A stretch of 64,000 bases of DNA from Octadecabacter algicola (lineage in GTDB: Bacteria > Pseudomonadota > Alphaproteobacteria > Rhodobacterales > Rhodobacteraceae). Under the pieces are notes generated by a model, which did no database searches, had not been told where the DNA came from, and worked only from the letters and a program-made list of their open reading frames with translations. Of the stretch, positions 55,628-64,000 are shown piece after piece (position 1 is the stretch's first letter; every line of letters begins with the position of its first letter). The stretch lies in NCBI RefSeq assembly GCF_021532625.1, contig NZ_JAKGAR010000004.1:124001-188000 (forward strand), given 5' to 3'. Made by a program: the position numbers and the translations under genes.

Positions 55628-56256
55628 ACGACTTGCTAGAACAATAACAAGCTACTACGAGCCTCCGGCTGGCGTCATCGCAAAGCGCTTGTAGCTTATG
55701 GTGCCGAGAGGTTTTCCCGTCCGTTGATGCGTCTATGGCGCGGCGACGACTCTTGGCTGTAGCGCGACCAATGCAAGAGTCCCAAACAACTGGCCTTCTT
55801 GCATTTCAGCGCAAATCGCCTGCATAAAAGCTGCATCTAATGTTGTGAGTAGACACCGCAAGAAACCACCTCTTACGCAATGACCTCGCTCCATACATTA
55901 GCTGCGTTTGCACATCGAAGAAACTGAGTGGCGGTCCCTTGCGTCCGCTGTACTCTGATCGCCTGAACTAGTTCGCGGGCGCAGCGAAGGTCCGCAACCT
56001 GCCGTTAGCGGCGGTGCGGCGTCACGGCCCCAAAGCGAAGGGCAACATGTTCACGAACGGCCCAAACCGGACCTTCGCGAGTTAGCCAGTTGCTGCGACG
56101 CAGCTTCCAGAAAGCCGACATTGACAGGGTCGCGCAACATTTAGACATGTCCGAGGTCGGCTGAGCGGGCCTTTCAGACCTTCGCTTTAAGTTCGCCAAT
56201 CTACGGTTCTGCGAACCGTTCAATAGGCTGTCATTTTCGGGAGTCAGAAGCTGAAG
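55628..56256. other. Non-coding, relic-like stretch
   Basis: About 630 bp without a convincing gene. It holds GCGAAGGTCCG (55984-55994) and its inverse CGGACCTTCGC (56068-56078), and a third partial copy near 56168. Translations in all frames are broken and composition resembles degraded coding DNA. No transposase fragment could be named. Confidence 0.5.
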
Positions 56257-56952
56257 TCAGGTACGATGCGCTCGGAGGGCTTCAGGGACAGCTATGAGCA
56301 ACAACACAGACGCAGCGATCACAAACAACCAACTCCCTACAAGTTGAAACAGTAGCGCCCCGCTGACGCCCCCAATGGTAAAGCTGACGAGGGTCAAGCT
56401 GTGTAGTTTGAGCTTTGGCGAGGCATCTTTCCGAGACTTTGCGTCACCTACTGCAGCCGCCAGCTCGATTCCTATATCGGTTGCCATTCCTGACACATGG
56501 GTTGTGCGTACCCGCGCCCGTGAGATCATCGTCGTGACCGCGTTTTGAAGTCCCATAACGAAACTGAGAACAAAGACTGGAAATGTCTCATGAGGGTGAG
56601 CGAACGACAGAATAAGCGCCGCGCCAATCAGCAGAAGTATGACGGCCTCGGCAGTTATTGCGAGGGCGTAGATTGACCGAAGGTTCCTCTTTTCTCCCGC
56701 TTGTATGACCAAGGCCGCTATGCTTGCACCACAGATAAACGCTGCGACCAGACCCAAGAACGACATCGACATAACAACGGCACCATTTGCAAAGCTGTCA
56801 GCAAAGGCCGAAATGTTGCCCGTCATATTCGCTGTAAACGTCCCTGCAATAAGGAATCCGACGGCGTTTAGCGCCCCTGCTATTGAGGACAAAAGGCCTG
56901 CCAGAACCAGATCAATGTTTGAGGTGCGATCATCGCCAACTTTAATTAGCAT
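56257..56952 (-). CDS. DUF1275 (YoaK) family membrane protein
   Basis: 231 residues, about six spans. Family signature [40 protein letters not shown] at the N-terminus, [32 protein letters not shown] in the middle, and two C-terminal spans. Function is unknown in the family; membership is clear. It is flanked on both sides by relic-like non-coding DNA and has no obvious partner. Confidence 0.9.
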   Translation of the reverse strand: MLIKVGDDRTSNIDLVLAGLLSSIAGALNAVGFLIAGTFTANMTGNISAFADSFANGAVVMSMSFLGLVAAFICGASIAALVIQAGEKRNLRSIYALAITAEAVILLLIGAALILSFAHPHETFPVFVLSFVMGLQNAVTTMISRARVRTTHVSGMATDIGIELAAAVGDAKSRKDASPKLKLHSLTLVSFTIGGVSGALLFQLVGSWLFVIAASVLLLIAVPEALRAHRT

Positions 56953-57398
56953 TATTGCTCCTGCTCAGTGTTCTCTCACAAGATGCCATTGGCCATTGCT
57001 CTGTACAAACGCAAAGAAGCCCGTTCCGTTATCCAACCCTTATGAAACAAGTTGAGCCGGACCTTTCCAGCTATCCTTCGTACAGCAGTCATTCCAGCAT
57101 GACGCAGCATCAGTCATTCTGGGCTCTATCCGATCATTCTCCGCCCTGCAGCATCCCGGCCTCCGGGGGCGATGTTGGCTGACACTTACGGCCCACAAGA
57201 GACATTCATCGCGCACTCGCCTCGCTGCGTTGCGGCCCGTCAAACCGGCCGTTCGCTGAGAGCGCGAGATCAGGATTGTGTCGAAATCACGGTGCAGACA
57301 ATGCGGCCCTCCATAGCAGATTTGCATTCTGAGATTCTAACGTCCACGCCTCATTTCGAATTGCCGTGCAAGAAAAACGAGGTTCACTCGGACTATAC
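56953..57398. other. Non-coding stretch between DUF1275 and glucokinase genes
   Basis: About 445 bp. Short frames on both strands lack ribosome sites and family features. The composition is similar to the relic-like stretch at 55628-56256. No promoter, terminator or repeat could be fixed with confidence. Confidence 0.4.
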
Positions 57399-58322
57399 CT
57401 AGCTCGTTTGCACGAATGCAGTGCACCCGTTGAGTGCCGCGTGGTCATCCAAAATTGTGAACAGATCAGAAGATTGTACGTCTCGGATATCGCAATGCCT
57501 TGCAAAGGTTTCAGTACAATGACCCGCCGATTTGGCAGTTACCGCCCTCGCTACGCTGCCTGCAAGGTAGATACCGGAGTCCGGCATGTAGACCAGACAC
57601 AATTCGCGTAACAGTTGGCCGAAGAGGGCCGCGTATTGATCCACAGCAGAAGTTGCAAAGGTCGCATCCGGTTGTCCGTACGTTGCGATTGCATCGACAC
57701 CCTGAAGCTTGTTGTCATTGCTGACAATCTGGCAATATGCACTGAAGCCCCGACCTGAAAACAAAGATTCGACGGTTGGAAATCTGTCAACTTGCACGCC
57801 GTTCTTTTCAAGGCCCTTAGATATGCTGAGTGGCATTGAAATATGCCCTACCTCTGCGCTCAGGCAATTCACCGCCCCCTTGGTCTTGATGATGGCGCTC
57901 GCATTGAAGCCGGTTCCAACCCCGACAACCAAGGATTGCCCGACCTGCGGATAGGGCTTTGGGCCTCGGTAGAGAGTTTGGAGGCTCTTAGGCGCAAGAA
58001 CAGACACCGCATGTCCCAAGGCGGTTAGATCATTAAGCAGAGTTGCCTGCACGATACCGAATGACTTTTCCAACCCTGCGGTTTCAATAACCCAATTTCG
58101 ATTGGTCAACTCAGCCCGGGCATCTCTGACAGGACCTGCAACTGCAATCACCATTTCAGTAAGCTCTGCGGGTGACTGGCCTTTAAGGTAGCTCGCTAGC
58201 ATTTCATAAAAACTGGGCCACTGGTCATTTGCGTAGCTTTGGATCGTCTCTGGCACGATCTTGCCGTCCTCACACAACCCGATACGCGCGTTGGTCCCCC
58301 CAATGTCAGCTACCAAACGCAT
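57399..58322 (-). CDS. glk: Glucokinase
   Basis: 307 residues of the proteobacterial Glk family (ASKHA fold). Phosphate loop DIGGTNARIGL at residues 6-16, IAVAGPV at about 60, the glucose-binding NRNWVIE and LLNDLTALGHAV, VGVGTGFNASAI, the glucose-contacting Glu in SAEVGHISM, and the adenine-site AGSVARAV near the C-terminus. Phosphorylates glucose after uptake. Its ATG is 3 bp from the stop of the ABC ATPase gene, so it is the last gene of the sugar-uptake operon, which argues that the imported sugar is glucose or delivers glucose. Confidence 0.93.
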   Translation of the reverse strand: MRLVADIGGTNARIGLCEDGKIVPETIQSYANDQWPSFYEMLASYLKGQSPAELTEMVIAVAGPVRDARAELTNRNWVIETAGLEKSFGIVQATLLNDLTALGHAVSVLAPKSLQTLYRGPKPYPQVGQSLVVGVGTGFNASAIIKTKGAVNCLSAEVGHISMPLSISKGLEKNGVQVDRFPTVESLFSGRGFSAYCQIVSNDNKLQGVDAIATYGQPDATFATSAVDQYAALFGQLLRELCLVYMPDSGIYLAGSVARAVTAKSAGHCTETFARHCDIRDVQSSDLFTILDDHAALNGCTAFVQTS

Positions 58323-58325
58323 GTG

Positions 58326-59423
58326 CTAGTTCAATCGAAGCCCAGTTTCAGGTTCAAAGTAGGACACCTTTCCAAGATCAAACGTAAGACGTTGGGCTTG
58401 CCCCGCTAACGCGGACGTCTCGGCGTGCAGTCGCGCTGTTACATGTTTGCCGCCAAGTTGCATCACCGCAAAAGTGTCGGCACCAGCAGGTTCGACAATG
58501 TCGATCACGCAATCCGCTTCCTGCGTCTCCCCGGCGCGGCCAAGTGCAGCATCGGCAATGTCTTCCGGACGCACGCCAAGGATCACATTCTCGGGCAAGT
58601 CCTTGTTGCGTGTATCTGTCAGCACTATCGGGTCACCGTCTTTGCGGTCTATTTCAACCAGCATCCCTTTGCCATTCATACGAGTTTTGGCGGGGATAAG
58701 ATTCATGGCAGGGGACCCCATGAAGTCAGCAACGAACAAATTGGCAGGGCGATTGTAAATTTCAGCAGGGGTGCCGATTTGCTGTATTATCCCACCTTTC
58801 ATCACAACGATCTTGGTAGCCAGTGTCATGGCCTCGATCTGGTCGTGGGTAACGTAAACCATGGATGCCCCAAGGCGTTGGTGCAGCGATTTGATTTCGG
58901 TGCGCATTTCAACGCGCAGTTTGGCATCGAGGTTGGACAGCGGTTCGTCAAACAGGAACAGCTTGGGGTCACGCACAAGGGCGCGCCCCATGGCTACACG
59001 TTGGCGCTGGCCGCCGGACAATTGCCCCGGTTTACGGTGCAAAAGGGGTTCGATCTGCAGCTGCGTCGCCACTTGGTTGAGCTTGGCATCTTGTGTCGCC
59101 TGATCAATGCCGCGCACCTTCATCCCGAACGTGATGTTCTTTGCAACCGTCATGGTCGGGTACAAGGCGTAAGATTGGAACACCATCGCGATGTCGCGAT
59201 CCTTGGGGCTGACGTTGGTCATGTTCTGCCCGCCAATGAACAAATCCCCTCCGGTGATCGGCTCCAGCCCTGCGATGCAGTTCAGCAGCGTGGATTTACC
59301 ACAACCCGACGGGCCGACGAGGACAAGAAAATCGCCTTCGTCGATGGACACATTGATGTCTTTCAGGACTTCGGTGCTGCCGTAGTTCTTGAACAGGTTC
59401 TTCACTTCTAAAATGGGGGCCAT
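58326..59423 (-). CDS. Sugar ABC transporter ATPase (MalK/UgpC type)
   Basis: 365 residues. Walker A is GPSGCGKSTLLNCIAG, signature LSGGQRQRVAMGRAL, Walker B LFLFDEPLSNLDAKL, H-loop YVTHDQIEAMTLA. A C-terminal TOBE/MalK-type regulatory domain follows (GVRPEDIADA, then the AETSALAGQAQRLTFDLGKV end). Energises the permease pair. It lies 5 bp after the second permease gene and is coupled to glk. Confidence 0.95.
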   Translation of the reverse strand: MAPILEVKNLFKNYGSTEVLKDINVSIDEGDFLVLVGPSGCGKSTLLNCIAGLEPITGGDLFIGGQNMTNVSPKDRDIAMVFQSYALYPTMTVAKNITFGMKVRGIDQATQDAKLNQVATQLQIEPLLHRKPGQLSGGQRQRVAMGRALVRDPKLFLFDEPLSNLDAKLRVEMRTEIKSLHQRLGASMVYVTHDQIEAMTLATKIVVMKGGIIQQIGTPAEIYNRPANLFVADFMGSPAMNLIPAKTRMNGKGMLVEIDRKDGDPIVLTDTRNKDLPENVILGVRPEDIADAALGRAGETQEADCVIDIVEPAGADTFAVMQLGGKHVTARLHAETSALAGQAQRLTFDLGKVSYFEPETGLRLN

Positions 59424-59428
59424 GGAAA

Positions 59429-60322
59429 TTATCCTTTCACAGAACCTGCGGTCAGACCGCGGATGAAATATTTGCCGGCAACGACATACACAAACAGAGT
59501 TGGCAAGGCGGCGATGATCGCAGCGGCCATATCTACATTGTATTCTTTGACGCCAGTGGTTGAGTTTACGATGTTATTGAGAGCGACCGTCACAGGCTGT
59601 GTGCCCGCTTGGCTAAAGCTCACGCCGAATAGGAAGTCGTTCCAGATTTGGGTGAACTGCCAAATGACAGTCACAACGATGATCGGCAAAGACAGGGGGA
59701 GGAAGATCGACCAGAAGATGCGGAAGAACCCTGCGCCGTCTACTTTCGCCGCCTTTGTCAGCTCTGATGGGATGCTGACGTAGTAGTTGCGAAAGAACAG
59801 CGTGGTAAAGCCGAGGCCGTAGATCACGTGAACAAAGATCAAGCCGGGAATAGTGCCCGCGACGCCCATGATCCCCAACATCCGCGCCATTGGAAGCAGA
59901 ACCACCTGAAACGGAATGAAGCAGCCAAACAGCATCAGCGCAAAGAAGATGTTTGCACCTTTGAACCGCCACTGCGCCACAACATAGCCGTTCAGCGCGC
60001 CTACAAGAGTCGAGATCATCACGGCAGGGATCGCAATAAGCAGCGAGTTGAGGAAGTAGGGGCGCACGCCTTCGCATTGAATGCCTGTACAAGCAGTGGA
60101 CCATGCGGTGCGCCACGCATCAAATGTCACTTCTCGTGGCAATGACACCAAATCGCCCGTGCGGATTTCATCCAGCGATTTGAGCGAGGTTGTGAGCATC
60201 ACAAACAGCGGCATCAAATAGAACAGTGCGAACAGGCCCAGCAGGAGATAAAGCACAATGCGCAGAGCCATTTTTGTTGCCGGGCTTTGGCCGCGGGACG
60301 GGTTGTAAGACAAATCAGTCAT
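59429..60322 (-). CDS. Sugar ABC transporter permease (MalG type)
   Basis: 297 residues, six spans, with the EAA loop in IPSELTKAAKVDGAGFFRIFWSIFLPLSLPIIVV. The N-terminus is cytoplasmic with a basic stretch before TM1 (LYLLLGLFALFYLMPLFVMLTTSL). It starts within the end of the first permease gene (8-bp overlap). The C-terminus FIRGLTAGSVKG is the standard MalG-type end. Confidence 0.94.
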   Translation of the reverse strand: MTDLSYNPSRGQSPATKMALRIVLYLLLGLFALFYLMPLFVMLTTSLKSLDEIRTGDLVSLPREVTFDAWRTAWSTACTGIQCEGVRPYFLNSLLIAIPAVMISTLVGALNGYVVAQWRFKGANIFFALMLFGCFIPFQVVLLPMARMLGIMGVAGTIPGLIFVHVIYGLGFTTLFFRNYYVSIPSELTKAAKVDGAGFFRIFWSIFLPLSLPIIVVTVIWQFTQIWNDFLFGVSFSQAGTQPVTVALNNIVNSTTGVKEYNVDMAAAIIAALPTLFVYVVAGKYFIRGLTAGSVKG

Positions 60323-61187
60323 CTTTGGTCCTCAATTCCGAATAGAGGTAGGGGACAACAATCGCGAAGACGACGAGCATCATCACCATGGCAGAGCTGG
60401 CCGCCTGACCAATATCACCGCGCGAAAATGCCATCGCATACATGTAGGTCGCGGGGAGATCGGTAGCATATCCGGGGCCCCCTCCCGTCAAGGCAATGAC
60501 AAGGTCAAAGCTTTTGATCGCAAGGTGCGCCAGCACGATAAACGCACTGAGGAAAATCGGGGCCATCGACGGAATAATAATAGCAGAATAGACGCGCCAT
60601 GTGGGGATGCCATCAACTTGCGCGGCCTTGATGATTTCTTCGTCCACAGACCGCAGGCCAGCTAGAAACAGTGCCATCACAAAACCGGAACTCTGCCAGA
60701 TCGCGGCAATCACAACCGTGTAGATCGCTTTGTCAGGATCGACGAGCCATCCGAACTCGAAACCGGCAAAGCCCCAGCCTTGGACTGTTGCCTCAATCCC
60801 GAGCTCAGGATTCAGGATCCACTTCCATGCGGTGCCTGTGACGATCATCGACAGAGCCATAGGGTAAAGGTAGATCGTGCGGATCGCCCCTTCAGTGCGG
60901 ATTTTTTGGTCTAGCAGAATTGCCAGAAGCAGGCCCAGCACCATGGCGATCACAATGAACAGCGTGCCAAAAATGGCAAGATTGACCATCGCGGTTTCAA
61001 AGCGCGGAGATGCGGCAAGGCGTTCATATTGAATAAAGCTGTCGATCTCGTAGCGCGGCATCAGCCGCGAGCGAGTCAGCGACACCCATGCGGTCCAGGC
61101 GATAAAACCATACACAAACACCATGACTATGATGAATGATGGCGCCAATACGATCTTTGGCATGTTGTCTTGCAACCAGCGTGTCAT
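60315..61187 (-). CDS. Sugar ABC transporter permease (MalF type)
   Basis: 290 residues, six spans. The start MTRWLQDNMPKIVLAPSFIIVMVFVYGF and the EAA loop in SVDEEIIKAAQVDGIPTWRVYSAIIIPSMAPIFLS identify the CUT1 family subunit. It is 70 bp after the binding-protein gene, across a stable hairpin. Confidence 0.94.
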   Translation of the reverse strand: MTRWLQDNMPKIVLAPSFIIVMVFVYGFIAWTAWVSLTRSRLMPRYEIDSFIQYERLAASPRFETAMVNLAIFGTLFIVIAMVLGLLLAILLDQKIRTEGAIRTIYLYPMALSMIVTGTAWKWILNPELGIEATVQGWGFAGFEFGWLVDPDKAIYTVVIAAIWQSSGFVMALFLAGLRSVDEEIIKAAQVDGIPTWRVYSAIIIPSMAPIFLSAFIVLAHLAIKSFDLVIALTGGGPGYATDLPATYMYAMAFSRGDIGQAASSAMVMMLVVFAIVVPYLYSELRTKDD

Positions 61188-61210
61188 GTGATGTCCCCCC
61201 TTTGTTTGGT

Positions 61211-61236
61211 GGCCCCACCCCGAACGGGATGGGACC
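61211..61236 (-). promoter_or_regulatory. Intercistronic hairpin between sugar-binding protein and permease genes
   Basis: Minus strand: GGTCCCATCCC, loop GTTC, GGGGTGGGGCC, an 11-bp stem with G-U pairs and no U tract. Probably stabilises the binding-protein message and lowers downstream expression, as seen in many ABC operons. Confidence 0.75.
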
Positions 61237-61244
61237 GGTTTCAG

Positions 61245-61260
61245 TAATCGCTAGCGATTA
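61245..61260. repeat. 16-bp perfect palindrome overlapping the binding-protein stop codon
   Basis: TAATCGCTAGCGATTA. Its first three bases on the minus strand are the TAA stop of the binding-protein gene. With the hairpin 9 bp further on it forms a double stem. It could equally be part of the mRNA-stability element or a protein-binding site. Confidence 0.75.
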
Positions 61261-62508
61261 CAGGGAGTTCGCAACAGCATCCGCCAACATCTGAACAGCC
61301 TCGGCGGAGGACATGTCAGAGTTGAAGTGAGCTGTCACAACATCCGTGATCGCGCCAGACTGCGCACCAAACAGCGCCATGCCATGTGCGTAAGATGGCA
61401 TCAGTGTGCCACCCTCGTTGGTGGACGCCATGTCAGCCGCGGAAATCTGCGCACACTCATCAAAGCCGGACAGATCTACGTCTGTACGTGCCGGGATGGA
61501 GCCTTTGTTCATGTTAAACACTTCTTGGAAGTTTGGCCCCATGATGAGTTCAGCCAAAAGCGCCTGACCAGCTGCTTTTTCCTCGCCGTCAACTTCGAAC
61601 ATTGCAAAGCTGTCGACGTTGTAGAGGTAGCCATCACCTGGAGTGGATGCACATGTGAAATCAACACCCGGCACTTTACCAGCAGCGATGAATTCACCTT
61701 TTGCCCAGTCACCCATGATTTGGAATGCGGCTTCGCCGTTCATGACCATTGCAGTAGCGAGGTTCCAGTCACGGCCAGAGAAGTTTTCGTCAACGTAGCC
61801 GCGCATGGTGCGCATCTGATCGAAAACAGCAACCATCGTATCAGATGTCAATGCTTCTGGATCAAGGTCTACGAGAGCTGCCTGATAGAATTCAGCTCCG
61901 CCAAGACCAAGAACAACAGTTTCGAACACAGTCGCGTCCTGCCAAGCCTGACCACCGTGTGCGAGCGGGATGATGCCCGCCGCTTGCAGTGTTTCGGCTG
62001 CAGCGTTGAACTCGTCCCAAGTCGTCGGCATCTCGATACCGTTAGCGGCAAGGATTTCTGTGTTTGCCCAGATCCAGTCAACACGGTGAACGTTTACAGG
62101 AGCCGCACACCAAGTGCCTTCGCACTGCATGTGTGCTGCGATGGATGCTGGCAGCAAGTTTGCCCAATCTTCAGTTTCCGCAACGGCAGAGATATCAGCC
62201 AGAACGCCCTCTTGGAACCATTCCTGAATGGCTGGGCCTTTGATTTGCGCTGCTGTCGGTGCGTTGCCAGCCAGAACACGTGCACGCAGCGCTGTACCAG
62301 CCGCGTCACCGCCGCCGCCAGCGACTGGCATGTCAGTCCAAGTGCCACCGTTGGCCGCAAATTCTTCTTGTAGAACGGCAACGGACTTAGCTTCGCCGCC
62401 AGATGTCCAGTAGTGCAGAACTTCAGCTTCCGCGTGACCGTCAGCAAAAGCTGGGCCAGCGGCACAAACTGCAATCGCGGATGCGGTGCTCAATACGTAA
62501 GATTTCAT
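61258..62508 (-). CDS. Sugar ABC transporter substrate-binding protein (CUT1, glucose/mannose type)
   Basis: 416 residues with a signal peptide ending AAGPAFA before DGHAEAEVLHYW. SBP_bac_1 family: HYWTSGGEAKSVAVLQEEF at the start, RVDWIWANTEILAANGIEMPTTWDEF, EAAFQIMGDWAKGEF and the C-terminal GTLMPSYAHGMA. Resemblance is to the glucose/mannose-type binding proteins (GtsA-like). A GGGAGGA site precedes the ATG. First gene of the operon, divergent from a two-component system. Confidence 0.93.
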   Translation of the reverse strand: MKSYVLSTASAIAVCAAGPAFADGHAEAEVLHYWTSGGEAKSVAVLQEEFAANGGTWTDMPVAGGGGDAAGTALRARVLAGNAPTAAQIKGPAIQEWFQEGVLADISAVAETEDWANLLPASIAAHMQCEGTWCAAPVNVHRVDWIWANTEILAANGIEMPTTWDEFNAAAETLQAAGIIPLAHGGQAWQDATVFETVVLGLGGAEFYQAALVDLDPEALTSDTMVAVFDQMRTMRGYVDENFSGRDWNLATAMVMNGEAAFQIMGDWAKGEFIAAGKVPGVDFTCASTPGDGYLYNVDSFAMFEVDGEEKAAGQALLAELIMGPNFQEVFNMNKGSIPARTDVDLSGFDECAQISAADMASTNEGGTLMPSYAHGMALFGAQSGAITDVVTAHFNSDMSSAEAVQMLADAVANSL

Positions 62509-62706
62509 TTTGGTTTCCTCCCAAAGAAATGCCCATCACGGGCAGAGTGCCGTGACCTTGGTGCCCCAGCTTCAGCCATGCAACGGCTGGGATGCGGCCT
62601 TTCACACTGATCATGCAATTATTCGGCAGGTTCGTTACACAACGTTACGAAGGCGTGGATTCTGTTGCACGATGTTACATAGAACTAGATCAGAAAGGGG
62701 CAATGC
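62509..62706. promoter_or_regulatory. Divergent promoter region of the sugar operon and the two-component genes
   Basis: A 198-bp spacer. At 62634-62648 is GTTACACAACGTTAC and, exactly 30 bp later at 62664-62678, GTTGCACGATGTTAC. Within each the half-site GTTAC/GTTGC repeats with a 10-bp period, giving four half-sites at 62634, 62644, 62664 and 62674, all on one face of the helix. This is the architecture of OmpR/PhoB-type sites, so the response regulator at 62707 is the natural candidate to bind. No -10/-35 could be fixed. Confidence 0.6.
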
Positions 62707-63444
62707 ATGGCAATTCCACGAATCCTAGTTGTTGATGATGACATGGACATGCGTCAGATGATGACGCAGTTCCTACGCCAAAATGGAACAATAGCATTGC
62801 CGGCCGCCAACGAGGCAGAAGTGCGAACCCATATCGATGGAGGGCGCGTTGACCTCGTGTTGCTTGACGTAATGCTCGGCGATGAAAACGGGTTGGAAAT
62901 CTGCCGCCAATTGCGCGCAGAACAGGATGTGCCGATCATCATGGTTTCCGCCCTATCCGCGGACAGCCAACGTATGGAAGGCTACGCCGTTGGCGCGGAC
63001 GACTACATTGCCAAACCCTTTAACCCAGAGTTGTTGTTGGCGAGGGTAAAGGCCGTGTTGTCACGCACGCGCCGCTCCGCATCCCTTGTTCACCGCCGCA
63101 ACACCAACTCATTCCGTTTCAGCGGCTGGCTATATGACGCCAAATCGGGCGAGGTCCTGTCACCCGCACATATCCAGATCACCCTGTCGCGCCGTGAAAC
63201 CGCCTTGCTGCAAGTGCTCCTCGCCAATCCACATATCCCCCTGACACGCGAAGAAATCGCGACGTCACTGGATGTCACTGGAGAAACCCAGACCGCAAAC
63301 GAAGCTTCCGGCCGGGCGATTGATGTGCTTGTTGGCCGTTTACGCAACAAGATCGAAACCAACCCCAAGGATCCTCAGATTCTTAAGACGGAGCGGGGCG
63401 TCGGGTATGTTTTTGCTGTGGACGTCGAGGTCTCTGAAACATGA
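62707..63444 (+). CDS. OmpR-family response regulator
   Basis: 245 residues. The receiver domain has the acidic pocket at Asp10-Asp12, phospho-acceptor Asp54 (VLLDVML), Thr/Ser at MVSALS and Lys at AKPF (about 104). The C-terminal winged helix (about 135-240) ends TERGVGYVFAV. The ATG at 62707 has a GAAAGGGG site. It overlaps the histidine kinase start by 4 bases (ATGA). By position it is the likely regulator of the divergent sugar-uptake operon, comparable with GltR of Pseudomonas. Confidence 0.94.
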   Translation: MAIPRILVVDDDMDMRQMMTQFLRQNGTIALPAANEAEVRTHIDGGRVDLVLLDVMLGDENGLEICRQLRAEQDVPIIMVSALSADSQRMEGYAVGADDYIAKPFNPELLLARVKAVLSRTRRSASLVHRRNTNSFRFSGWLYDAKSGEVLSPAHIQITLSRRETALLQVLLANPHIPLTREEIATSLDVTGETQTANEASGRAIDVLVGRLRNKIETNPKDPQILKTERGVGYVFAVDVEVSET

Positions 63445-64000
63445 GCGTCAGGTTCAACAGCCTGCGCGTGATTGGCCCTACGCTGGTGCTGGCCGCCCTT
63501 GTTATCGGTGCGGGCACCCTTTGGACGTGGACGAAATCCTCCGCCAGTTGGCGCGCCCACAGCGCCAGTGCCTACGCTGCCGGTGTGACACTGTATTACG
63601 CTATGCAAAATGGCACGGCACCACCGGAGGGGGTATCGATGCGCGCCTTACCCGACGTCGATCAAATCCATGCAAACGCTGGGACATTTCGCCAAATCCA
63701 TGGCACTCCTAAGGCGCCGCTAATCACCATCGTTCCAATCTTGCCCGATGCCGCCAATCAGACAACCGGGGCCGCCGTGACAATGGCCATCCTATCCCCG
63801 AGCCTCACCTATGGCCTTGCGGATCTGCCTCATCGCGACGGCCAGACCGCCGCTGAAACCATGGGAGAGATCACCCGTAAGCTGGCAGTTTTTTGCAGCG
63901 ACCCGTTTGTGGTGGCCCGCATGGGCGATGGCGCTTGGGTCCACTTTGATGGCCAAAGGATATGGGGCTGTGCCGCTTTGCCGCCCGATCGACGCATTCT
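63441..64000 (+). CDS. Sensor histidine kinase, N-terminal part (continues beyond window)
   Basis: Open to the window end with 186 codons visible. It starts MSVRFNSLRVIGPTLVLAAL: one membrane span at about 10-30, then a periplasmic sensor region with no kinase motifs yet (those would lie beyond the window). The pairing, overlap and frame with the response regulator make it a cognate histidine kinase. It resembles GtrS-like sensors by position only; the ligand-binding region is not recognised. Confidence 0.85.
   Translation, partial: MSVRFNSLRVIGPTLVLAALVIGAGTLWTWTKSSASWRAHSASAYAAGVTLYYAMQNGTAPPEGVSMRALPDVDQIHANAGTFRQIHGTPKAPLITIVPILPDAANQTTGAAVTMAILSPSLTYGLADLPHRDGQTAAETMGEITRKLAVFCSDPFVVARMGDGAWVHFDGQRIWGCAALPPDRRI

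Noticed and set aside
58425-59411. 328-codon plus-strand frame
   Set aside because: Antisense of the MalK-type ATPase gene.
61327-62373. 348-codon plus-strand frame
   Set aside because: Antisense of the sugar-binding protein gene; composition is Cys/His-rich by chance.

Overview
The protein set suggests a marine alphaproteobacterium of the Rhodobacteraceae (Roseobacter group). The pointers are a five-subunit F1-ATPase operon without F0 genes, a MotA-like/OmpA coiled-coil pair, Hint-domain and RTX-type proteins, an HCCA-isomerase/prs/H-type-lectin neighbourhood, and many ABC and sugar-acid catabolic genes. This is inferred from family recognition; no rRNA or tRNA gene was seen. The window opens inside a threonine-aldolase-type gene and closes inside a sensor histidine kinase.

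Left third (1-31 kb), mostly housekeeping: threonine aldolase, GST-kappa-like isomerase, prs, H-type lectin; a TetA-like MFS pump, an RTX/DUF4214 secreted protein and a decayed second copy of the pump; a small lipoprotein; the atpHAGDC operon with an extra zinc-ribbon membrane protein between atpA and atpG; a methyltransferase, gloB, clpA, an M23 peptidase; a MotA/MotB-like motor pair with long coiled coils; a ChaC-type cyclotransferase, DUF2125 and extensin-like proteins; hisC-tyrA; rpsD; a Hint-domain protein coupled to an M50B-type membrane protease; an LpxR-like outer membrane protein; an AGE-family epimerase; and an SCP2 protein.

Middle (31-53 kb), catabolic and accessory. A LysR gene is divergent from an operon of a dipeptide-type ABC importer, a DUF475 membrane protein, an RraA-like protein and a 2,5-dioxovalerate-type aldehyde dehydrogenase. 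Next come a solitary mobile-mystery-protein-A regulator facing yqiJ-yqiK (OB-fold protein and flotillin); an aldo/keto reductase; a three-gene operon (3-hydroxyisobutyrate-dehydrogenase-like, class II aldolase, gamma-butyrobetaine-hydroxylase-like oxygenase); and a convergent GMC oxidoreductase/enolase-superfamily dehydratase/aldehyde dehydrogenase operon with its own LysR regulator. The enzyme classes suggest oxidation, dehydration and cleavage of polyols or acid sugars down to central metabolites.

Right end (53.6-64 kb). First a gene-poor, relic-like stretch holds two orphan exported proteins, one bracketed by an imperfect 24-bp direct repeat, plus a DUF1275 protein. Then a compact sugar-uptake module (binding protein, two permeases, ATPase, glucokinase) faces a response regulator/histidine kinase pair. 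Four helically phased GTTAC-type half-sites lie between them, which suggests two-component control of sugar uptake like Pseudomonas GltR/GtrS.
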